Assembly: GCF_900103325.1 (NCBI RefSeq) | Contig: NZ_FMXM01000006.1 | Span: 248,001 to 312,000 of the forward strand | Reading direction: 5' to 3' | Source of the DNA: Mesorhizobium qingshengii | GTDB taxonomy: Bacteria; Pseudomonadota; Alphaproteobacteria; Rhizobiales; Rhizobiaceae | Length of the DNA: 64,000 bases | Shown here: one piece after another, positions 19,059 to 29,305 of the stretch | How the letters are laid out: every line of letters begins with the position of its first letter | Numbering within the stretch: the first letter of the stretch is position 1 | The notes under the pieces: model-generated | What the model saw: the letters and a program-made list of their open reading frames with translations, nothing else | What the model was told of the DNA's origin: nothing | The model's database searches: none | Position numbers and translations under genes: made by a program

Positions 19059-19089
19059 TTGAGCTCAACCACGGTTGAGGTTTTACAAG
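19059..19089 (+). promoter_or_regulatory. MerR-type promoter with 19-nt spacer
   Basis: TTGAGC (-35) at 19059-19064 and TACAAG (-10) at 19084-19089 are separated by 19 nt rather than 17. The spacer holds the perfect inverted repeat CTCAACC-AC-GGTTGAG (19064-19079). This is the arrangement of promoters twisted into activity by MerR-family regulators. No merR gene is adjacent; the MFS gene starts at 19203. Confidence 0.7.
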
Positions 19090-19202
19090 CCTGCCCCGAA
19101 TGGAGCAGCGCCTTGCCAGGCGTTGCCGATGCGCATGGTCCTGCCGGAAACCCATACTGGCTTCTGGTGTCGTGCGCTCGCATCGAGATATGGAAGGCGA
19201 GA

Positions 19203-20639
19203 ATGGTCGAAATCAGCACAAACCGGGTCGACTGGCGCGCATTGTGGGCAAGCGGCGACCTGGCGCGCTTCTGCTTCATCAGCCTCGGCATCCTGCTGCA
19301 CGCCACCAACGAGACGATGGTGGCGACTGTCATGCCCGCCATGGTCGGAGAACTGGCCGGCGTGCAGCTCGTCGGCTGGTCGCTGGCGATCTACGAGCTC
19401 GGCGCCATCGTCGCTGGTGCTGCGGCCGGACGGCTGGTGAGCTATGTCGCGCTGCGCACCAACATGGTGGTCGCCGCCCTGCTCTATGCCGCCGGGGCGC
19501 TGATCTGCGCCACCTCGCCTTCCATGCAATTGTTCCTTGCCGGCCGCCTCGTCGAAGGGTTGGGGGGCGGTGCGCTGGTCTCGCTCGCCTTCGTCTCGGT
19601 CGAGCGGCTGTTTTCACGCGCCATCTGGCCGCAGCTCTTCGGCATTATGTCGGCGATCTGGGGCGTCGCCGCCTTCAGCGGGCCGATGCTCGGTGCGATC
19701 ATGACCGAGCTCCTGTCATGGCGCTGGGCCTTCGGCATCTTCACCTTTGGTGGTGCCGCCATGGCCCTGGCCAGCGTGATTGTCCTCAACACGCCCGAGG
19801 CAACAAGGCCGCAGGCAACCAGCAGCAAGGCACCGCCTTTCCCCTTCATCGCGCTCGGCTGCCTTGCCGTAGCCGTGGTGCTGATCGCCTCGGCCGGCGT
19901 CGACATTGCCTTGCTGCGCTCCTCGCTGCTGATGGTCCTCGGCCTCATTGGCCTGGCGCTGTTCTTTTACATCGACGCGCTCAAGCCTCGCTCTCGGCTT
20001 TTCCCGGCGCGGCTGTTCTCGTGGCGCACGCCGGTCGGTGCCGGCATGACCATGGTTGCCGCCTTTTCGGTAGCGACCTGCTCCTTCGGCGTCTATGGAC
20101 CGCTGCTGCTGACCAGCCTGCACGACATTCCGCTGCTGACCACCGGCTACATCATCGCCGCCGAATCGATCGCCTGGTCGATCCTGTCGATCCTCGTCGC
20201 CAATGCGCCGCCGCGGCGCGAACGGCTGATCATCGTCGGCGGCGCGGTAATGATCGCGTCCGGCATCGCCGGTTTTGCCTATACGATACCGGCAGGGTCC
20301 ATTCCTCTGATCCTGATGTGCGCCTTGTTGCAAGGCGGCGGCTTCGGCATCGCCTGGCCCTTCCTCACGCGCGTCATCGTGGCGTCGGCGCGACACGACG
20401 AACAGACCATCGCCTCCGCGGCGGTGCCAACCATGCAGCGCATCGGCTACGCCGTGGGAGCCGCGCTTGCGGGGATCGTCGCCAATGCCAGCGGCTTTTC
20501 GGAGGGACTGAACCATGACGCGGCGGCGAATGTCGCGACCTGGCTGTTCCTCGCTTTCGTGCCGCTCGGCATTGTCGGCTGCCTGGCGGCCTTGCGGACA
20601 TCGACGACGGCGAACCGGCTGCAGGAGGCTATCGGTTAG
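19203..20639 (+). CDS. MFS transporter (drug exporter type)
   Basis: A 478-residue membrane protein with about 14 hydrophobic segments (DHA2-like). Early features are HATNETMVATVMPAMVGEL and LYAAGALICATSP in the first helices, and AGRLVEGLGGGALVSLAFV. The start was placed at ATG 19203, with GGAAGGCGAGA directly upstream; earlier in-frame starts overlap the MerR-type promoter. Likely proton-driven export of a drug or toxic metabolite. The MerR-type promoter suggests induction by its substrate. It ends 33 nt from the convergent kdpE gene. Confidence 0.87.
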   Translation: MVEISTNRVDWRALWASGDLARFCFISLGILLHATNETMVATVMPAMVGELAGVQLVGWSLAIYELGAIVAGAAAGRLVSYVALRTNMVVAALLYAAGALICATSPSMQLFLAGRLVEGLGGGALVSLAFVSVERLFSRAIWPQLFGIMSAIWGVAAFSGPMLGAIMTELLSWRWAFGIFTFGGAAMALASVIVLNTPEATRPQATSSKAPPFPFIALGCLAVAVVLIASAGVDIALLRSSLLMVLGLIGLALFFYIDALKPRSRLFPARLFSWRTPVGAGMTMVAAFSVATCSFGVYGPLLLTSLHDIPLLTTGYIIAAESIAWSILSILVANAPPRRERLIIVGGAVMIASGIAGFAYTIPAGSIPLILMCALLQGGGFGIAWPFLTRVIVASARHDEQTIASAAVPTMQRIGYAVGAALAGIVANASGFSEGLNHDAAANVATWLFLAFVPLGIVGCLAALRTSTTANRLQEAIG

Positions 20640-20652
20640 GACAGAATCCCGA

Positions 20653-20684
20653 GAGGTCGAATGGACCCTCGCTCATTCGACCTC
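20653..20684. terminator. Hairpin between convergent MFS gene and kdpE
   Basis: GAGGTCGAAT (20653-20662) pairs with ATTCGACCTC (20675-20684), 10 bp around a 12-nt loop. It overlaps the end of kdpE. It lacks a T tract, so it may act bidirectionally only weakly. Confidence 0.4.
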
Positions 20685-21365
20685 GCGCAAGCGGTAGCCA
20701 ACACCGGTCTCGGTGGTGATATAGCGCGGTTGGTCGGGGGTCTTCTCGATCTTCTGCCGCAGCTGCCGGACATAGACCCTGAGATACTGCACGTCGGTCG
20801 AATCGCCCCAGACCTGCTTCAACAGGAAATGGTGGGTCAGGACCTTGCCGGCGTGCTGCACCAGGATGCGCAATATGTCGTATTCCTTTGGCGACAGCTT
20901 TACGTCCTTGCCTTCGACCTTGACGATGCGCTTGACCAGATCGACGGACAGGTCGCCGGTGTGGAACACCGGCTTCTCGCCCTGTTGCTGGAACTTGTGC
21001 CGCAGCGCGACGCGAATGCGCGCGACCAGCTCGTTCATGCCGAAAGGCTTGGTAACGTAGTCGTCGGCGCCAAGTTCCAGGGCGTTGACGATGCCGGCCT
21101 CGTCGGTGCGGCTGGAAAGAATGACCACCGGTATATCGAGGCCATCGTCGCGCCATTTGCGCAACAGTTCGTGGCCGCCCATGCCGGGCAGGCCAAGATC
21201 GAGCAGCACCAGATCCGGCTTTTCCGCCTCCATTAGCTCGATCGCCACCCTGGCGTTCGGCGCCTCGCTGATTGCATAGCCCTGGCTGCCGAGGCCGACG
21301 CGAAGCAGCTTGCGGATCGGTGGTTCATCATCGACAACCAGTATCCTGACGTTCGAGTTTGTCAT
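20673..21365 (-). CDS. kdpE: KdpE response regulator
   Basis: A 230-residue OmpR-family regulator. Receiver domain with VDDEPPIRKL and phosphoacceptor D56 in VLLDLGLPG, then ALELGADDYVTKPFG; the C-terminal winged helix shows YLRVYVRQLRQKIE. It overlaps kdpD by 4 nt (ATGA), so the two-component pair is translationally coupled. It activates kdp expression under low potassium or osmotic stress in known systems. It closes the operon. Confidence 0.97.
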   Translation of the reverse strand: MTNSNVRILVVDDEPPIRKLLRVGLGSQGYAISEAPNARVAIELMEAEKPDLVLLDLGLPGMGGHELLRKWRDDGLDIPVVILSSRTDEAGIVNALELGADDYVTKPFGMNELVARIRVALRHKFQQQGEKPVFHTGDLSVDLVKRIVKVEGKDVKLSPKEYDILRILVQHAGKVLTHHFLLKQVWGDSTDVQYLRVYVRQLRQKIEKTPDQPRYITTETGVGYRLREVE

Positions 21366-24097
21366 GCAAAGTCACCAACGTCGTGGTCGCCTGCAATGCG
21401 GGCATCGAGATCGGGCGGGTTCGCCGGCTTCGGCATCCTGATGGTGAAAACCGCGCCCGAACGGTCGGTTCGGTTCGCCGCCGAGATCGTGCCGCCCATC
21501 GCTTCGATGAAGCCACGGCAGATCGACAGCCCAAGCCCGGTGCCGGCGCGGACTTGGTCGCGCTTTCGCACCCGGTAGAAGGTATCGAAAATCCGTTCCA
21601 GATCGCCGGGAGGAATGCCCGGCCCTTCATCCATGAGCTGCAAGATGACGGAACCATTGTCGGTCCAGCCCTGCACACGGATCGTCGATCCGGCGGGCGC
21701 GTATTTCGCCGCATTGTCGAGGAGATTGAACAACGCCTGCTCGAACAGGACGGGATCGACCTTCAACATCGGCAGATCCGAAGGGATGTCCGTCTCGATC
21801 TTGTGCTCGCCGATGATTTTCCTGGCTCTCTGCAACGCCGAGCCAACCATGTCGCCGACATAGTGGAAGGCGTAGTTCGGTTCCATCGCGCCGGACTCGA
21901 TCTTGGTCATGTCGAGCAGATTGGCGATGAAGCGGTTCAATCGTTCGGATTCGTCGAGCACGGTTGACAGCAGCTCCGCCCGGTCCTGTTCGGGCAGTGC
22001 CGGCGCGAACTCCCGCAGTGTGCCGGCAGCACCCATGATGGCGGCGAGCGGCGTCTTCAGATCATGCGAGATCGAGGTGAGAAGTGCCGAGCGCAACCTG
22101 TCCGCCTCGGCGGCGAGCTTGGCGCGGTCGACGTCGGCGACGAGCTGGATACGCTCGATCGCGACCGCTGCCTGATCGGCCAGCGCGTCGAGCAGGCGCT
22201 GTTGCTCGGGCGTCAGCAGCGGGCCCTGCTTGTCGCTGTCGAGGCCGACGACGCCGATTGCGGTGCGCCCTGTCCGCAAGGGCAGATAGAGGCGCTTGGC
22301 GCCGGGAAGCGTGTCAGCACCGCGTCCCGCGGCACGGTTGTGCTCCCAGGCCCAGCGGGCGGCGGCGATGTCGGCCTCCGCCAGCGTGTCGTCGGGCGGA
22401 TAGCCGGCCTTGACGGTGATCGTTCCGTCTTCCGGCAGGAGCAGCACCACGCGCAATTTCAGCATCGAGGCGATCTGGAAGGCGGTGGCCCAGAGAACGT
22501 CGTCGAGCGTGCCGGCACCGGCGAGCTTCTTTGAAAAGAGATAGATGTCCTCCGTGGCCCGCGCCCGTGAGCGGGCGGCAACCGCCTGACGCTGCACGCG
22601 TGCCGTCAGATTGCTGGCGATGACCGCAACAACCAGGAAGACGCCGAGCGCGACAATGCTCTCCGGATCCCGGATCGTCAGCGTATAGCGCGGCTCCAGG
22701 AAGAAATAGTTGAAGGCAAGGGCGCTGACGAGACAGGCGTACAGTGCCGGCCAGAGACCGCCGGTCACCGCCGATGTCAGCACCCCGATGAGAAAGATGA
22801 TCGCCAGGTTGCGAACGTCGAGAAACTGGTCGAGCAGGACGGCGAAGGCGAGCGAGCCGGCGACAAAGGCCGTGGCCTTGAGATAGGGCCGGATCTGGAA
22901 CTGCCACTGCTCGTCGGCCGCCTTGACGTTCCTCGACGTTGCCTCGTTGTTGCGTTCGGTTCCCGAAATGACATGGACGCTGATGTCGCCGGCATTGCGG
23001 ATGAGATCATAGGTCAGCGAGCCTTCGATCAATTCCCGCCAGCGCGACCGGGTCGGCCTGCCGACCACGATATGGGTGAAGTTGTTCGCCGTCGCATGGC
23101 CAACGATCTCCTGCGCGACGTTCTGGCCGGGAATGGTCGTCACCTCGGCGCCGAGTTGCTCGGCAAGGCGCAGGTTCGTCGCGAGCCGGTCCTTGTCTTC
23201 CTCGGACATGCCAGCCGAGCGAGGCGTATCGACATGAAGCGCCGTCCAGGGCGCGCGGAGCCGGTCGGCCAGCCTGCGCGCATAGCGAATGCGGGCCGCA
23301 CCACCCGGCCGCGAGTCGACGCAGACAAGTACCCTTTCCCCCGCTGCCCATGGGCCGGGAATGGCGTGGGCCTGCATGTGGATCAGCAACTGGTCGTCGA
23401 CGCGCTGCGCGGTGCGGCGCAGCGCCAGTTCCCTCAGCGCCGTCAGGTTGCCCGGCGAGAAATAGTTCTCGATCGCGCGCTGCGCGGTGTTGGGGAAATA
23501 GACCTTGCCTTCCCTAAGCCGCTTGATCAGGTCGTCGGGGGTGAGATCGATGATCTCGATATCATCGGCCTGGTCGATGATGGAGTCGGGCACCGTCTCG
23601 CGGACCCTGACCTTGGTGATCTGCGCGACGACGTCGTTGAGGCTTTCGACATGCTGGATGTTGAGCGTCGTGTAGACGTCGATGCCATGCGTCAGGATTT
23701 CCTGGACGTCGAGGTAGCGTTTGGGATGGCGGCTGCCGGGCGCGTTGGTGTGGGCGAGTTCGTCGACGAGAACCAGCGCTGGCCGCCGGGCGATGATGGC
23801 GTCGATATCCATCTCGTCGAGGATGCGCCCCTTGTATTCGACCTTGCGGCGGGGAATGACCTCATAGCCCTCGACCAGGGCCAGCGTCTCCTTGCGGCCA
23901 TGCGTCTCGACGACGCCGATCACCACATCGGTGCCGTCGGCCAGTCTGGCGCGACCCGCCATTAGCATCTCGTAGGTCTTGCCGACGCCCGGCGCTGCAC
24001 CCAGGAATATCCGCAGACGGCCGCGCCCCTCCCGCTCGGCATGATCAAGCAGTGCGTCGGGAGAAGGTCTGGTTTCGGTGCTTCTGTCGTCCGGCAT
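21362..24097 (-). CDS. kdpD: KdpD sensor histidine kinase
   Basis: A 911-residue sensor, the usual length. In order: KdpD N-terminal domain with Walker A GAAPGVGKT (33-41), a USP-like domain, four closely spaced transmembrane helices (DUF4118) in the middle, a GAF-like region, HisKA with the phosphorylated His in SISHDLKTPL near 675, and HATPase with NLLDNAAKYAP and DEGPGIPPG and GTGLGLSI. It senses K+ limitation and phosphorylates KdpE. It lies 57 nt after kdpC; a GC-rich hairpin in that gap (24119-24141) may attenuate read-through. Confidence 0.97.
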   Translation of the reverse strand: MPDDRSTETRPSPDALLDHAEREGRGRLRIFLGAAPGVGKTYEMLMAGRARLADGTDVVIGVVETHGRKETLALVEGYEVIPRRKVEYKGRILDEMDIDAIIARRPALVLVDELAHTNAPGSRHPKRYLDVQEILTHGIDVYTTLNIQHVESLNDVVAQITKVRVRETVPDSIIDQADDIEIIDLTPDDLIKRLREGKVYFPNTAQRAIENYFSPGNLTALRELALRRTAQRVDDQLLIHMQAHAIPGPWAAGERVLVCVDSRPGGAARIRYARRLADRLRAPWTALHVDTPRSAGMSEEDKDRLATNLRLAEQLGAEVTTIPGQNVAQEIVGHATANNFTHIVVGRPTRSRWRELIEGSLTYDLIRNAGDISVHVISGTERNNEATSRNVKAADEQWQFQIRPYLKATAFVAGSLAFAVLLDQFLDVRNLAIIFLIGVLTSAVTGGLWPALYACLVSALAFNYFFLEPRYTLTIRDPESIVALGVFLVVAVIASNLTARVQRQAVAARSRARATEDIYLFSKKLAGAGTLDDVLWATAFQIASMLKLRVVLLLPEDGTITVKAGYPPDDTLAEADIAAARWAWEHNRAAGRGADTLPGAKRLYLPLRTGRTAIGVVGLDSDKQGPLLTPEQQRLLDALADQAAVAIERIQLVADVDRAKLAAEADRLRSALLTSISHDLKTPLAAIMGAAGTLREFAPALPEQDRAELLSTVLDESERLNRFIANLLDMTKIESGAMEPNYAFHYVGDMVGSALQRARKIIGEHKIETDIPSDLPMLKVDPVLFEQALFNLLDNAAKYAPAGSTIRVQGWTDNGSVILQLMDEGPGIPPGDLERIFDTFYRVRKRDQVRAGTGLGLSICRGFIEAMGGTISAANRTDRSGAVFTIRMPKPANPPDLDARIAGDHDVGDFA

Positions 24098-24118
24098 CAG
24101 GATCGATCATGGATGGCG

Positions 24119-24141
24119 CCGGGGATGCTGTCGATCCCCGG
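24119..24141 (-). other. Hairpin in the kdpC-kdpD gap
   Basis: CCGGGGAT and ATCCCCGG form an 8-bp stem around 7 nt. There is no following T tract, so it may stabilise the kdpABC message or reduce transcription into kdpDE. Confidence 0.4.
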
Positions 24142-24154
24142 GCTTCACCATTCG

Positions 24155-24718
24155 CTACTTCGCCGCGTCCAGCGCAAGGTTGAGAGCGAGCACGTTGACC
24201 ACCGGCTCTCCCATGAAGCCAAGCTCCCTGCCTTCGACCTGGCCATCGACAAGCGCCTTGACCTTGGCTTCATCGATCCCCCTGGCCTTGGCCACGCGGG
24301 CGACCTGGAAGTAGGCCGCTTCGGGGCTGATATGCGGATCGAGGCCGCTGCCGGAAGTGGTGACGAGGTCCATCGGAACAGGCTGGTTCGGATTCTCCGC
24401 CTTCAGCTTTTCCGCGTCGCCCTTGATGCGGTCGATCAGCTTGGGATTGGTCGGACCGAGATTCGAACCGCTGGAGGCGGCGGCGTTGTAGCCGTCACCG
24501 GCAGCCGAAGGCCTACCATGGAAATACTTGTCACTGGCGAAAGCCTGGCCGATCAGTTCGGATCCGATGACCTTGCCATCCTTGTCGATCAGGCTGCCAT
24601 TGGCCTGGCGCGGGAACAGCGCCTGGGCGATGCCGGTCATGCCGATCGGATAGATCAGGCCGGTCAGGGCCGTGAAGAAGACGATCATGATGATCGCTGG
24701 TCTTATCTGGGTGAGCAT
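24155..24718 (-). CDS. kdpC: KdpC, K+-transporting ATPase subunit C
   Basis: A 187-residue subunit with one N-terminal transmembrane helix ([17 protein letters not shown]) and the periplasmic or extracytoplasmic domain with [33 protein letters not shown] motif and the C-terminal RVAKARGI. KdpC increases the affinity of the KdpB site for ATP. Only 11 nt from kdpB. Length and motifs are normal. Confidence 0.96.
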   Translation of the reverse strand: MLTQIRPAIIMIVFFTALTGLIYPIGMTGIAQALFPRQANGSLIDKDGKVIGSELIGQAFASDKYFHGRPSAAGDGYNAAASSGSNLGPTNPKLIDRIKGDAEKLKAENPNQPVPMDLVTTSGSGLDPHISPEAAYFQVARVAKARGIDEAKVKALVDGQVEGRELGFMGEPVVNVLALNLALDAAK

Positions 24719-24729
24719 GGACGCGTTCC

Positions 24730-26823
24730 TTAAGCGAGGCCGAGGGCGGTGACGATCATGTCGATCGCCTTGATGCCGACGAAGGGGACGACGATGCCGC
24801 CGAGGCCGTAAACGAGCAGGTTGCGGCGGAGCAGCGCGCCGGCGCCGATGGCACGATATTTGACGCCTTTCAGCGACAGCGGGATCAGCGCGATGATGAT
24901 CAGCGCGTTGAAGATGATGGCCGACAGGATGGCGCTCTGCGGCGTGCCCAGATGCATGATGTTGAGCGCCTGCAGCGGGCCGGTCGTCTGTCCCGGCGCG
25001 ACGTAGAAGACGGCGAACATCGCCGGGATGATGGCGAAATACTTGGCAACGTCATTGGCGATCGAGAACGTCGTCAGCGAGCCGCGCGTCATCAGCAGCG
25101 CCTTGCCGATCTCGACGATCTCGATGAGCTTGGTCGGATCGCTGTCGAGGTCGACCATGTTGCCGGCCTCGCGCGCGGCGACCGTGCCGGTGTTCATGGC
25201 GACGCCGACATCGGCCTGGGCAAGGGCCGGCGCGTCGTTGGTGCCGTCGCCGCACATGGCGACCAGTTTGCCCCTGGCCTGTTCGTCGCGGATGAGCTTC
25301 AGCTTGTCCTCGGGCGTGGCCTGGGCGAGGAAGTCGTCGACGCCGGCTTCCGCCGCGATCGCCGCCGCCGTCATCGGATTGTCGCCGGTGATCATCACCG
25401 TGCGGATGCCCATCTTGCGCAGCTCGGCGAAACGCTCCCTGATGCCACCCTTGACGATGTCCTTGAGGTGGACGACGCCGAGCAGGCGCCCGTCGCGCTC
25501 GACCGCAAGCGGCGTGCCGCCAGACTTGCCAATCTCGTCGGCGATCGCCTGGAGATCCTTGACGGTGTCGCTGCCGGGGCGCGTGCCGTGGGCGGCGACC
25601 GTCGACTGATTGACATGGGCAAGCACGGAATCGACGGCGCCCTTACGTACCGACGAGCCGTCGACGTCGACGCCGCTCATGCGGGTCTGCGCGGTGAAGG
25701 GAACGAAGGTCGCGTGCAGCGTTGCCATGTCGCGGGCGCGGATGCCGTATTTCTCCTTTGCCAGGACGACGATCGAGCGGCCCTCCGGCGTTTCGTCGGC
25801 GAGCGAGGCAAGCTGGGCCGCGTCGGCCAGTTCCTGTTCGGTGACGCCCTTGACCGGGCGGAACTCGGTCGCCTGGCGGTTGCCGAGCGTGATCGTGCCG
25901 GTCTTGTCGAGCAGCAGCGTGTCGACGTCGCCCGCCGCCTCGACGGCACGGCCCGACATGGCCAGCACGTTGAAGCGCACCAGCCGGTCCATGCCGGCAA
26001 TGCCGATGGCCGACAGCAGCGCGCCGATGGTGGTCGGGATCAGGGTCACGAACAGGGCGACCAGCACGGTCACCGAGATGTAGCCGCCCGAATAGGAGGC
26101 GAAGCTCGGGATGGTGGCGGTGGCCAGCACGAAGATCAGCGTCATGCCGACCAGCAGGATGTTGAGCGCGATCTCGTTCGGCGTCTTCTGGCGCTGCGCA
26201 CCCTCGACCAGCGAGATCATGCGGTCGAGGAAGGTGTGGCCGGAAGCCGCCGTGATGCGCACGCGGATCCAGTCGGACAGCACCTGGGTGCCGCCGGTGA
26301 CCGCCGAGCGGTCGCCACCGGATTCGCGGATGACGGGTGCCGATTCACCGGTGATCGCGGCTTCGTTGACCGAGGCGACGCCTTCGATCACTTCGCCGTC
26401 CGACGGGATGATGTCTCCGGCTTCGACAAGGACGACGTCACCGACCTTCAGGCTGGTGCCGGGCACGAGCTTGAACTTGGCGCGGTCGTCGCCGGCCAGC
26501 AGCTTGGCCTGGGTCTCGGTGCGCGCCTTGCGCAGCGAGTCGGCCTGCGCCTTGCCACGGCCCTCGGCGACCGCTTCGGCGAAATTGGCGAACAGCACGG
26601 TGAACCACAGCCAGATGATGATCTGCAGCGTAAAGCTGAAATCGCCGCCGCCGGTGACGAGATCCCTGACGAACAAGACAGTGGTCAGCGCCGAGACGAC
26701 GGCGACGACGAACATCACCGGGTTCCTGGCCAGCGTGCGTGGGTTCAGTTTCCTGAAGGCGCCACCGATGGCGGGCCACAAGATGCGGGCATCCATGATG
26801 ACCGCGGATTTGGACTGGCTCAT
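24730..26823 (-). CDS. kdpB: KdpB, K+-transporting P-type ATPase catalytic subunit
   Basis: A 697-residue P-type ATPase starting [14 protein letters not shown] at 26823; a longer frame to 26910 would overlap the preceding gene without support. TGES lies at 158-161 (S161 aligns with the inhibitory serine phosphorylation site known in E. coli KdpB), DKTGT at 306-310 is the phosphorylated aspartate site, and [16 protein letters not shown] is the hinge motif. Start overlaps the stop of the small gene at 26820-27035 (ATGA), so translation is coupled. Confidence 0.97.
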   Translation of the reverse strand: MSQSKSAVIMDARILWPAIGGAFRKLNPRTLARNPVMFVVAVVSALTTVLFVRDLVTGGGDFSFTLQIIIWLWFTVLFANFAEAVAEGRGKAQADSLRKARTETQAKLLAGDDRAKFKLVPGTSLKVGDVVLVEAGDIIPSDGEVIEGVASVNEAAITGESAPVIRESGGDRSAVTGGTQVLSDWIRVRITAASGHTFLDRMISLVEGAQRQKTPNEIALNILLVGMTLIFVLATATIPSFASYSGGYISVTVLVALFVTLIPTTIGALLSAIGIAGMDRLVRFNVLAMSGRAVEAAGDVDTLLLDKTGTITLGNRQATEFRPVKGVTEQELADAAQLASLADETPEGRSIVVLAKEKYGIRARDMATLHATFVPFTAQTRMSGVDVDGSSVRKGAVDSVLAHVNQSTVAAHGTRPGSDTVKDLQAIADEIGKSGGTPLAVERDGRLLGVVHLKDIVKGGIRERFAELRKMGIRTVMITGDNPMTAAAIAAEAGVDDFLAQATPEDKLKLIRDEQARGKLVAMCGDGTNDAPALAQADVGVAMNTGTVAAREAGNMVDLDSDPTKLIEIVEIGKALLMTRGSLTTFSIANDVAKYFAIIPAMFAVFYVAPGQTTGPLQALNIMHLGTPQSAILSAIIFNALIIIALIPLSLKGVKYRAIGAGALLRRNLLVYGLGGIVVPFVGIKAIDMIVTALGLA

Positions 26824-27035
26824 TTGTTGGCTCCAGTATCGATGTTGTTGGACGGCGCCGGCTGCTCGGTCGTCGGGAAAAGGTGCGGCAAAGCGGAGGC
26901 GAGCAGCCAAAGCACGAGCAGCACGGCTGCCATGCCAAGGAAGGTCGACAGCGTTGGGAAGGGAGGAGGCCTACCCTCCCCCTCGGGTTCCGTCGGGTGT
27001 CTATCGCCTCGACGTATAGTGTTGAACCAGGGCAT
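26820..27035 (-). CDS. Small single-span membrane protein between kdpA and kdpB
   Basis: A 71-residue protein starting at ATG 27035 directly after the kdpA stop (an alternative ATG at 27053 lies inside kdpA). It has an N-terminal soluble part rich in Pro, Glu and Arg, one hydrophobic helix ([20 protein letters not shown]) and a short polar tail. It overlaps kdpB by 4 nt. No standard Kdp subunit has this position or length; E. coli has kdpFABCDE only. It may be a regulatory peptide of the pump, or an accessory of unknown role. Not assigned to a family. Confidence 0.7.
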   Translation of the reverse strand: MPWFNTIRRGDRHPTEPEGEGRPPPFPTLSTFLGMAAVLLVLWLLASALPHLFPTTEQPAPSNNIDTGANK

Positions 27036-27036
27036 C

Positions 27037-28740
27037 TCAGAAGGTCTGGCCATGGATCATGGCCAGGTGTTCGACGATCGGTCCGATCGCCAGCGCCGGG
27101 AAGAAGGTGAGGCCGACGACGATCAGGATGACGCCGGCCAGCAGGCCGACGAACAGCGGACCGTCGGTCGGGAAGGTGCCGGCCGAGGCCGGAACCGTCT
27201 TCTTCGCCACCAGCGAGCCAGCGATCGCCAAGGCCGGGATGATGACCAGGAACCGGCCCATCAGCATGGTGATACCGAGCGTGATGTTGTACCAGGGTGT
27301 GTTGCCGCTCAGGCCGCCAAAGGCCGAGCCGTTGTTCGCCGCCGCCGAGGTGTAGGCATAGAGAACCTCGGAGAAGCCGTGCGGGCCGCCATTGGCCATG
27401 GAGGCGACGCCGGTCGGCAGAACGACCGCTATTGCCGTGAAGGTCAGCATCGCCAGCGGCAGGCAAAGGATGGCCAGCATCGCCATCTTGACCTCCTTGG
27501 CCTCGATCTTTTTGCCGAGATATTCGGGCGTGCGGCCGACCATCAGGCCGGCGACGAAGACGGCAACCACGATGAACATCAGGATGCCGTAGAAGCCGGC
27601 GCCGACACCGCCGACGATGACCTCGCCGAGCTGCATGTTGATGATCGGGATGAAGCCGCCGATCGCGGTGAAGCTGTCATGCATGGCGTTGACCGCGCCG
27701 CAGGACGCAGCCGTCGTGATGACCGCGAACAACGCCGACAGGGCGATGCCGAAGCGGCTCTCCTTGCCTTCCATGTTGCCGCCATCGATGCCAAGCGCGT
27801 GGACGAGCGGATTGCCTGACGCTTCCGCCCAGTAGCAGATGGCGACGCCGGCGATGAACAGCACGCCCATCGCGGCCAGGATCGCCCAGCCCTGGCGCTG
27901 GTTGCCGACCATGCGGCCGAACACATTGGTCAGCGCCGCGCCGAGGGCGAAGATCGTAACCATCTGGATGAAATTGGAGATCGCGTCGGGGTTTTCGAAA
28001 GGATGCGCCGAATTGGCGTTGAAGAAGCCGCCGCCATTGGTGCCGAGCATCTTGATGGCGAGCTGCGAGGCGACGGGTCCAACCGCGATCGTCTGCTGCG
28101 CGCCTTCCAGCGTCGTGGCGCTGACGTACGGGCCGAGTGTCTGCGGCACGCCGAGCCAGACATAGACAAGGGTCAGCACGATGCAGAGCGGCAGCAGGAT
28201 GTAGAGCGTGCAGCGGGTCATATCGACCCAGAAATTGCCGATCGACTTCACCGACGCGCGGGCAAAGCCACGGATCAGCGCGACCGCGATGGCGATGCCG
28301 ACGGCCGCGGACATGAAGTTCTGCACCGCGAGGCCGGCCATCTGCACGAGATAGGACATCGTGCTTTCGCCGCCATAGTTCTGCCAGTTGGTATTGGTCG
28401 GGAAGCTGACGGCGGTGTTGAAGGCAAGGTTGGGCTCGACAGCGGTCATGCCGGCCGGATTATAGGGCAGCACGCCCTGCAGCCGCTGCATGACATAGAG
28501 CACCAGGAAGCTGGCCAGGCTGAAGAACATGATGCCTGCCGCGTAAGTGGTCCAGTGCTGTTCTTCGCGCTCGCTGGTTCCCGAAATGCGATAGAGCCCG
28601 CGTTCGAGGGGCCCGAGGATCGGCGAGAGAAATGTGCGATCGCCGTTGAAGACGCGGTACATGTAGCCGCCGAGCGGCTTCACGAGCAAAACGACGATCC
28701 CGCAGTAGACGAGGATCTGTAGCCATCCGTTGAGAGTCAT
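27037..28740 (-). CDS. kdpA: KdpA, K+-transporting ATPase channel subunit
   Basis: A 567-residue polytopic subunit with the potassium-selectivity loops, for example [35 protein letters not shown] and [17 protein letters not shown], each with a conserved glycine filter motif. These belong to the SKT-type channel fold. It selects K+ and passes it to KdpB. Located 35 nt downstream of kdpF and directly upstream of the small gene at 26820. Confidence 0.97.
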   Translation of the reverse strand: MTLNGWLQILVYCGIVVLLVKPLGGYMYRVFNGDRTFLSPILGPLERGLYRISGTSEREEQHWTTYAAGIMFFSLASFLVLYVMQRLQGVLPYNPAGMTAVEPNLAFNTAVSFPTNTNWQNYGGESTMSYLVQMAGLAVQNFMSAAVGIAIAVALIRGFARASVKSIGNFWVDMTRCTLYILLPLCIVLTLVYVWLGVPQTLGPYVSATTLEGAQQTIAVGPVASQLAIKMLGTNGGGFFNANSAHPFENPDAISNFIQMVTIFALGAALTNVFGRMVGNQRQGWAILAAMGVLFIAGVAICYWAEASGNPLVHALGIDGGNMEGKESRFGIALSALFAVITTAASCGAVNAMHDSFTAIGGFIPIINMQLGEVIVGGVGAGFYGILMFIVVAVFVAGLMVGRTPEYLGKKIEAKEVKMAMLAILCLPLAMLTFTAIAVVLPTGVASMANGGPHGFSEVLYAYTSAAANNGSAFGGLSGNTPWYNITLGITMLMGRFLVIIPALAIAGSLVAKKTVPASAGTFPTDGPLFVGLLAGVILIVVGLTFFPALAIGPIVEHLAMIHGQTF

Positions 28741-28774
28741 GGTTGTAGCTTTCCGTGCCTTGCGCCAGTTGCGG

Positions 28775-28864
28775 TCAGAAGCGCTCTGGGCGAACGAGGG
28801 CGTATGTCAGGTAGGCGAGCAGGAACAAGGTCACACCGCCGCCGAGGATATAGTCGAGAAACAT
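28775..28864 (-). CDS. kdpF: KdpF, small membrane subunit
   Basis: A 29-residue peptide ([20 protein letters not shown] then YALVRPERF) with one transmembrane helix and the KdpF-type end LVRPERF. A GGAGGATCG site precedes the ATG at 28864. KdpF stabilises the KdpABC complex in E. coli. Too short for most gene callers. Confidence 0.9.
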   Translation of the reverse strand: MFLDYILGGGVTLFLLAYLTYALVRPERF

Positions 28865-28880
28865 GTTTCGATCCTCCGGC

Positions 28881-28961
28881 TTAAAGAATTTCGCAGGCTT
28901 TGATGTAGGCGAAGGAGAGGGCGAAAAACAAAACCCCTATCCCGAGAACGACGATGTCCAT
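28881..28961 (-). CDS. Micro-ORF before kdpF (26-aa membrane peptide)
   Basis: A 26-residue peptide starting MDIVVLGIGVLFFALSFAYI at ATG 28961 after an AAGGA site, with a single hydrophobic helix and an Ala-Cys-Glu-Ile-Leu end. It lies 16 nt upstream of kdpF and is on the same strand. Similar short peptides ending in CE(R/I)L precede kdp operons in other bacteria (recalled). It is the probable first gene of the transcript. Role unknown. Confidence 0.7.
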   Translation of the reverse strand: MDIVVLGIGVLFFALSFAYIKACEIL

Positions 28962-29247
28962 CGTGCGTGTTCCTTATTTTCGTTTTATTTGCGCTTCGCA
29001 TTGCATGCCTGCGGCGGGCAGGTCGAAACCACATGGAAGTACTCCGTCGCGATAGATAAGCACGACCGAGTTGTGCGTTACCGGCGCAATATGGACCCGA
29101 TCGCCATAAAGGTTCGAGACGGCGCGGGGTGGAAAGAAATAGGAATTTTATAAAGGTTTTGCCGGACGGCTCGTCGCCGTCAAAAGAGAAGGCGCCTTGG
29201 CAAGGGACTGCTGTTTCGCGAAGCGCAACGCACTTTGGAGAAGCAGG

Positions 29248-29272
29248 GGAACAAATCCTCCAATGCGAGATT
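29248..29272 (+). promoter_or_regulatory. EcfG/RpoE2-type promoter of the DUF892 gene
   Basis: GGAAC at 29248-29252, exactly 18 nt, TT at 29271-29272; the start codon lies 33 nt later. Confidence 0.65.
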
Positions 29273-29305
29273 GTCGACCTGAGGGCCCCACCAAAGGAGA
29301 TGACA

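Noticed and set aside
24952..27819. A 955-codon open frame on the plus strand opposite kdpB and kdpA
   Set aside because: Shadow of the kdp genes; composition (many His, Asp, Arg, Gln) is that of reverse-read GC-rich codons and no motif is seen.
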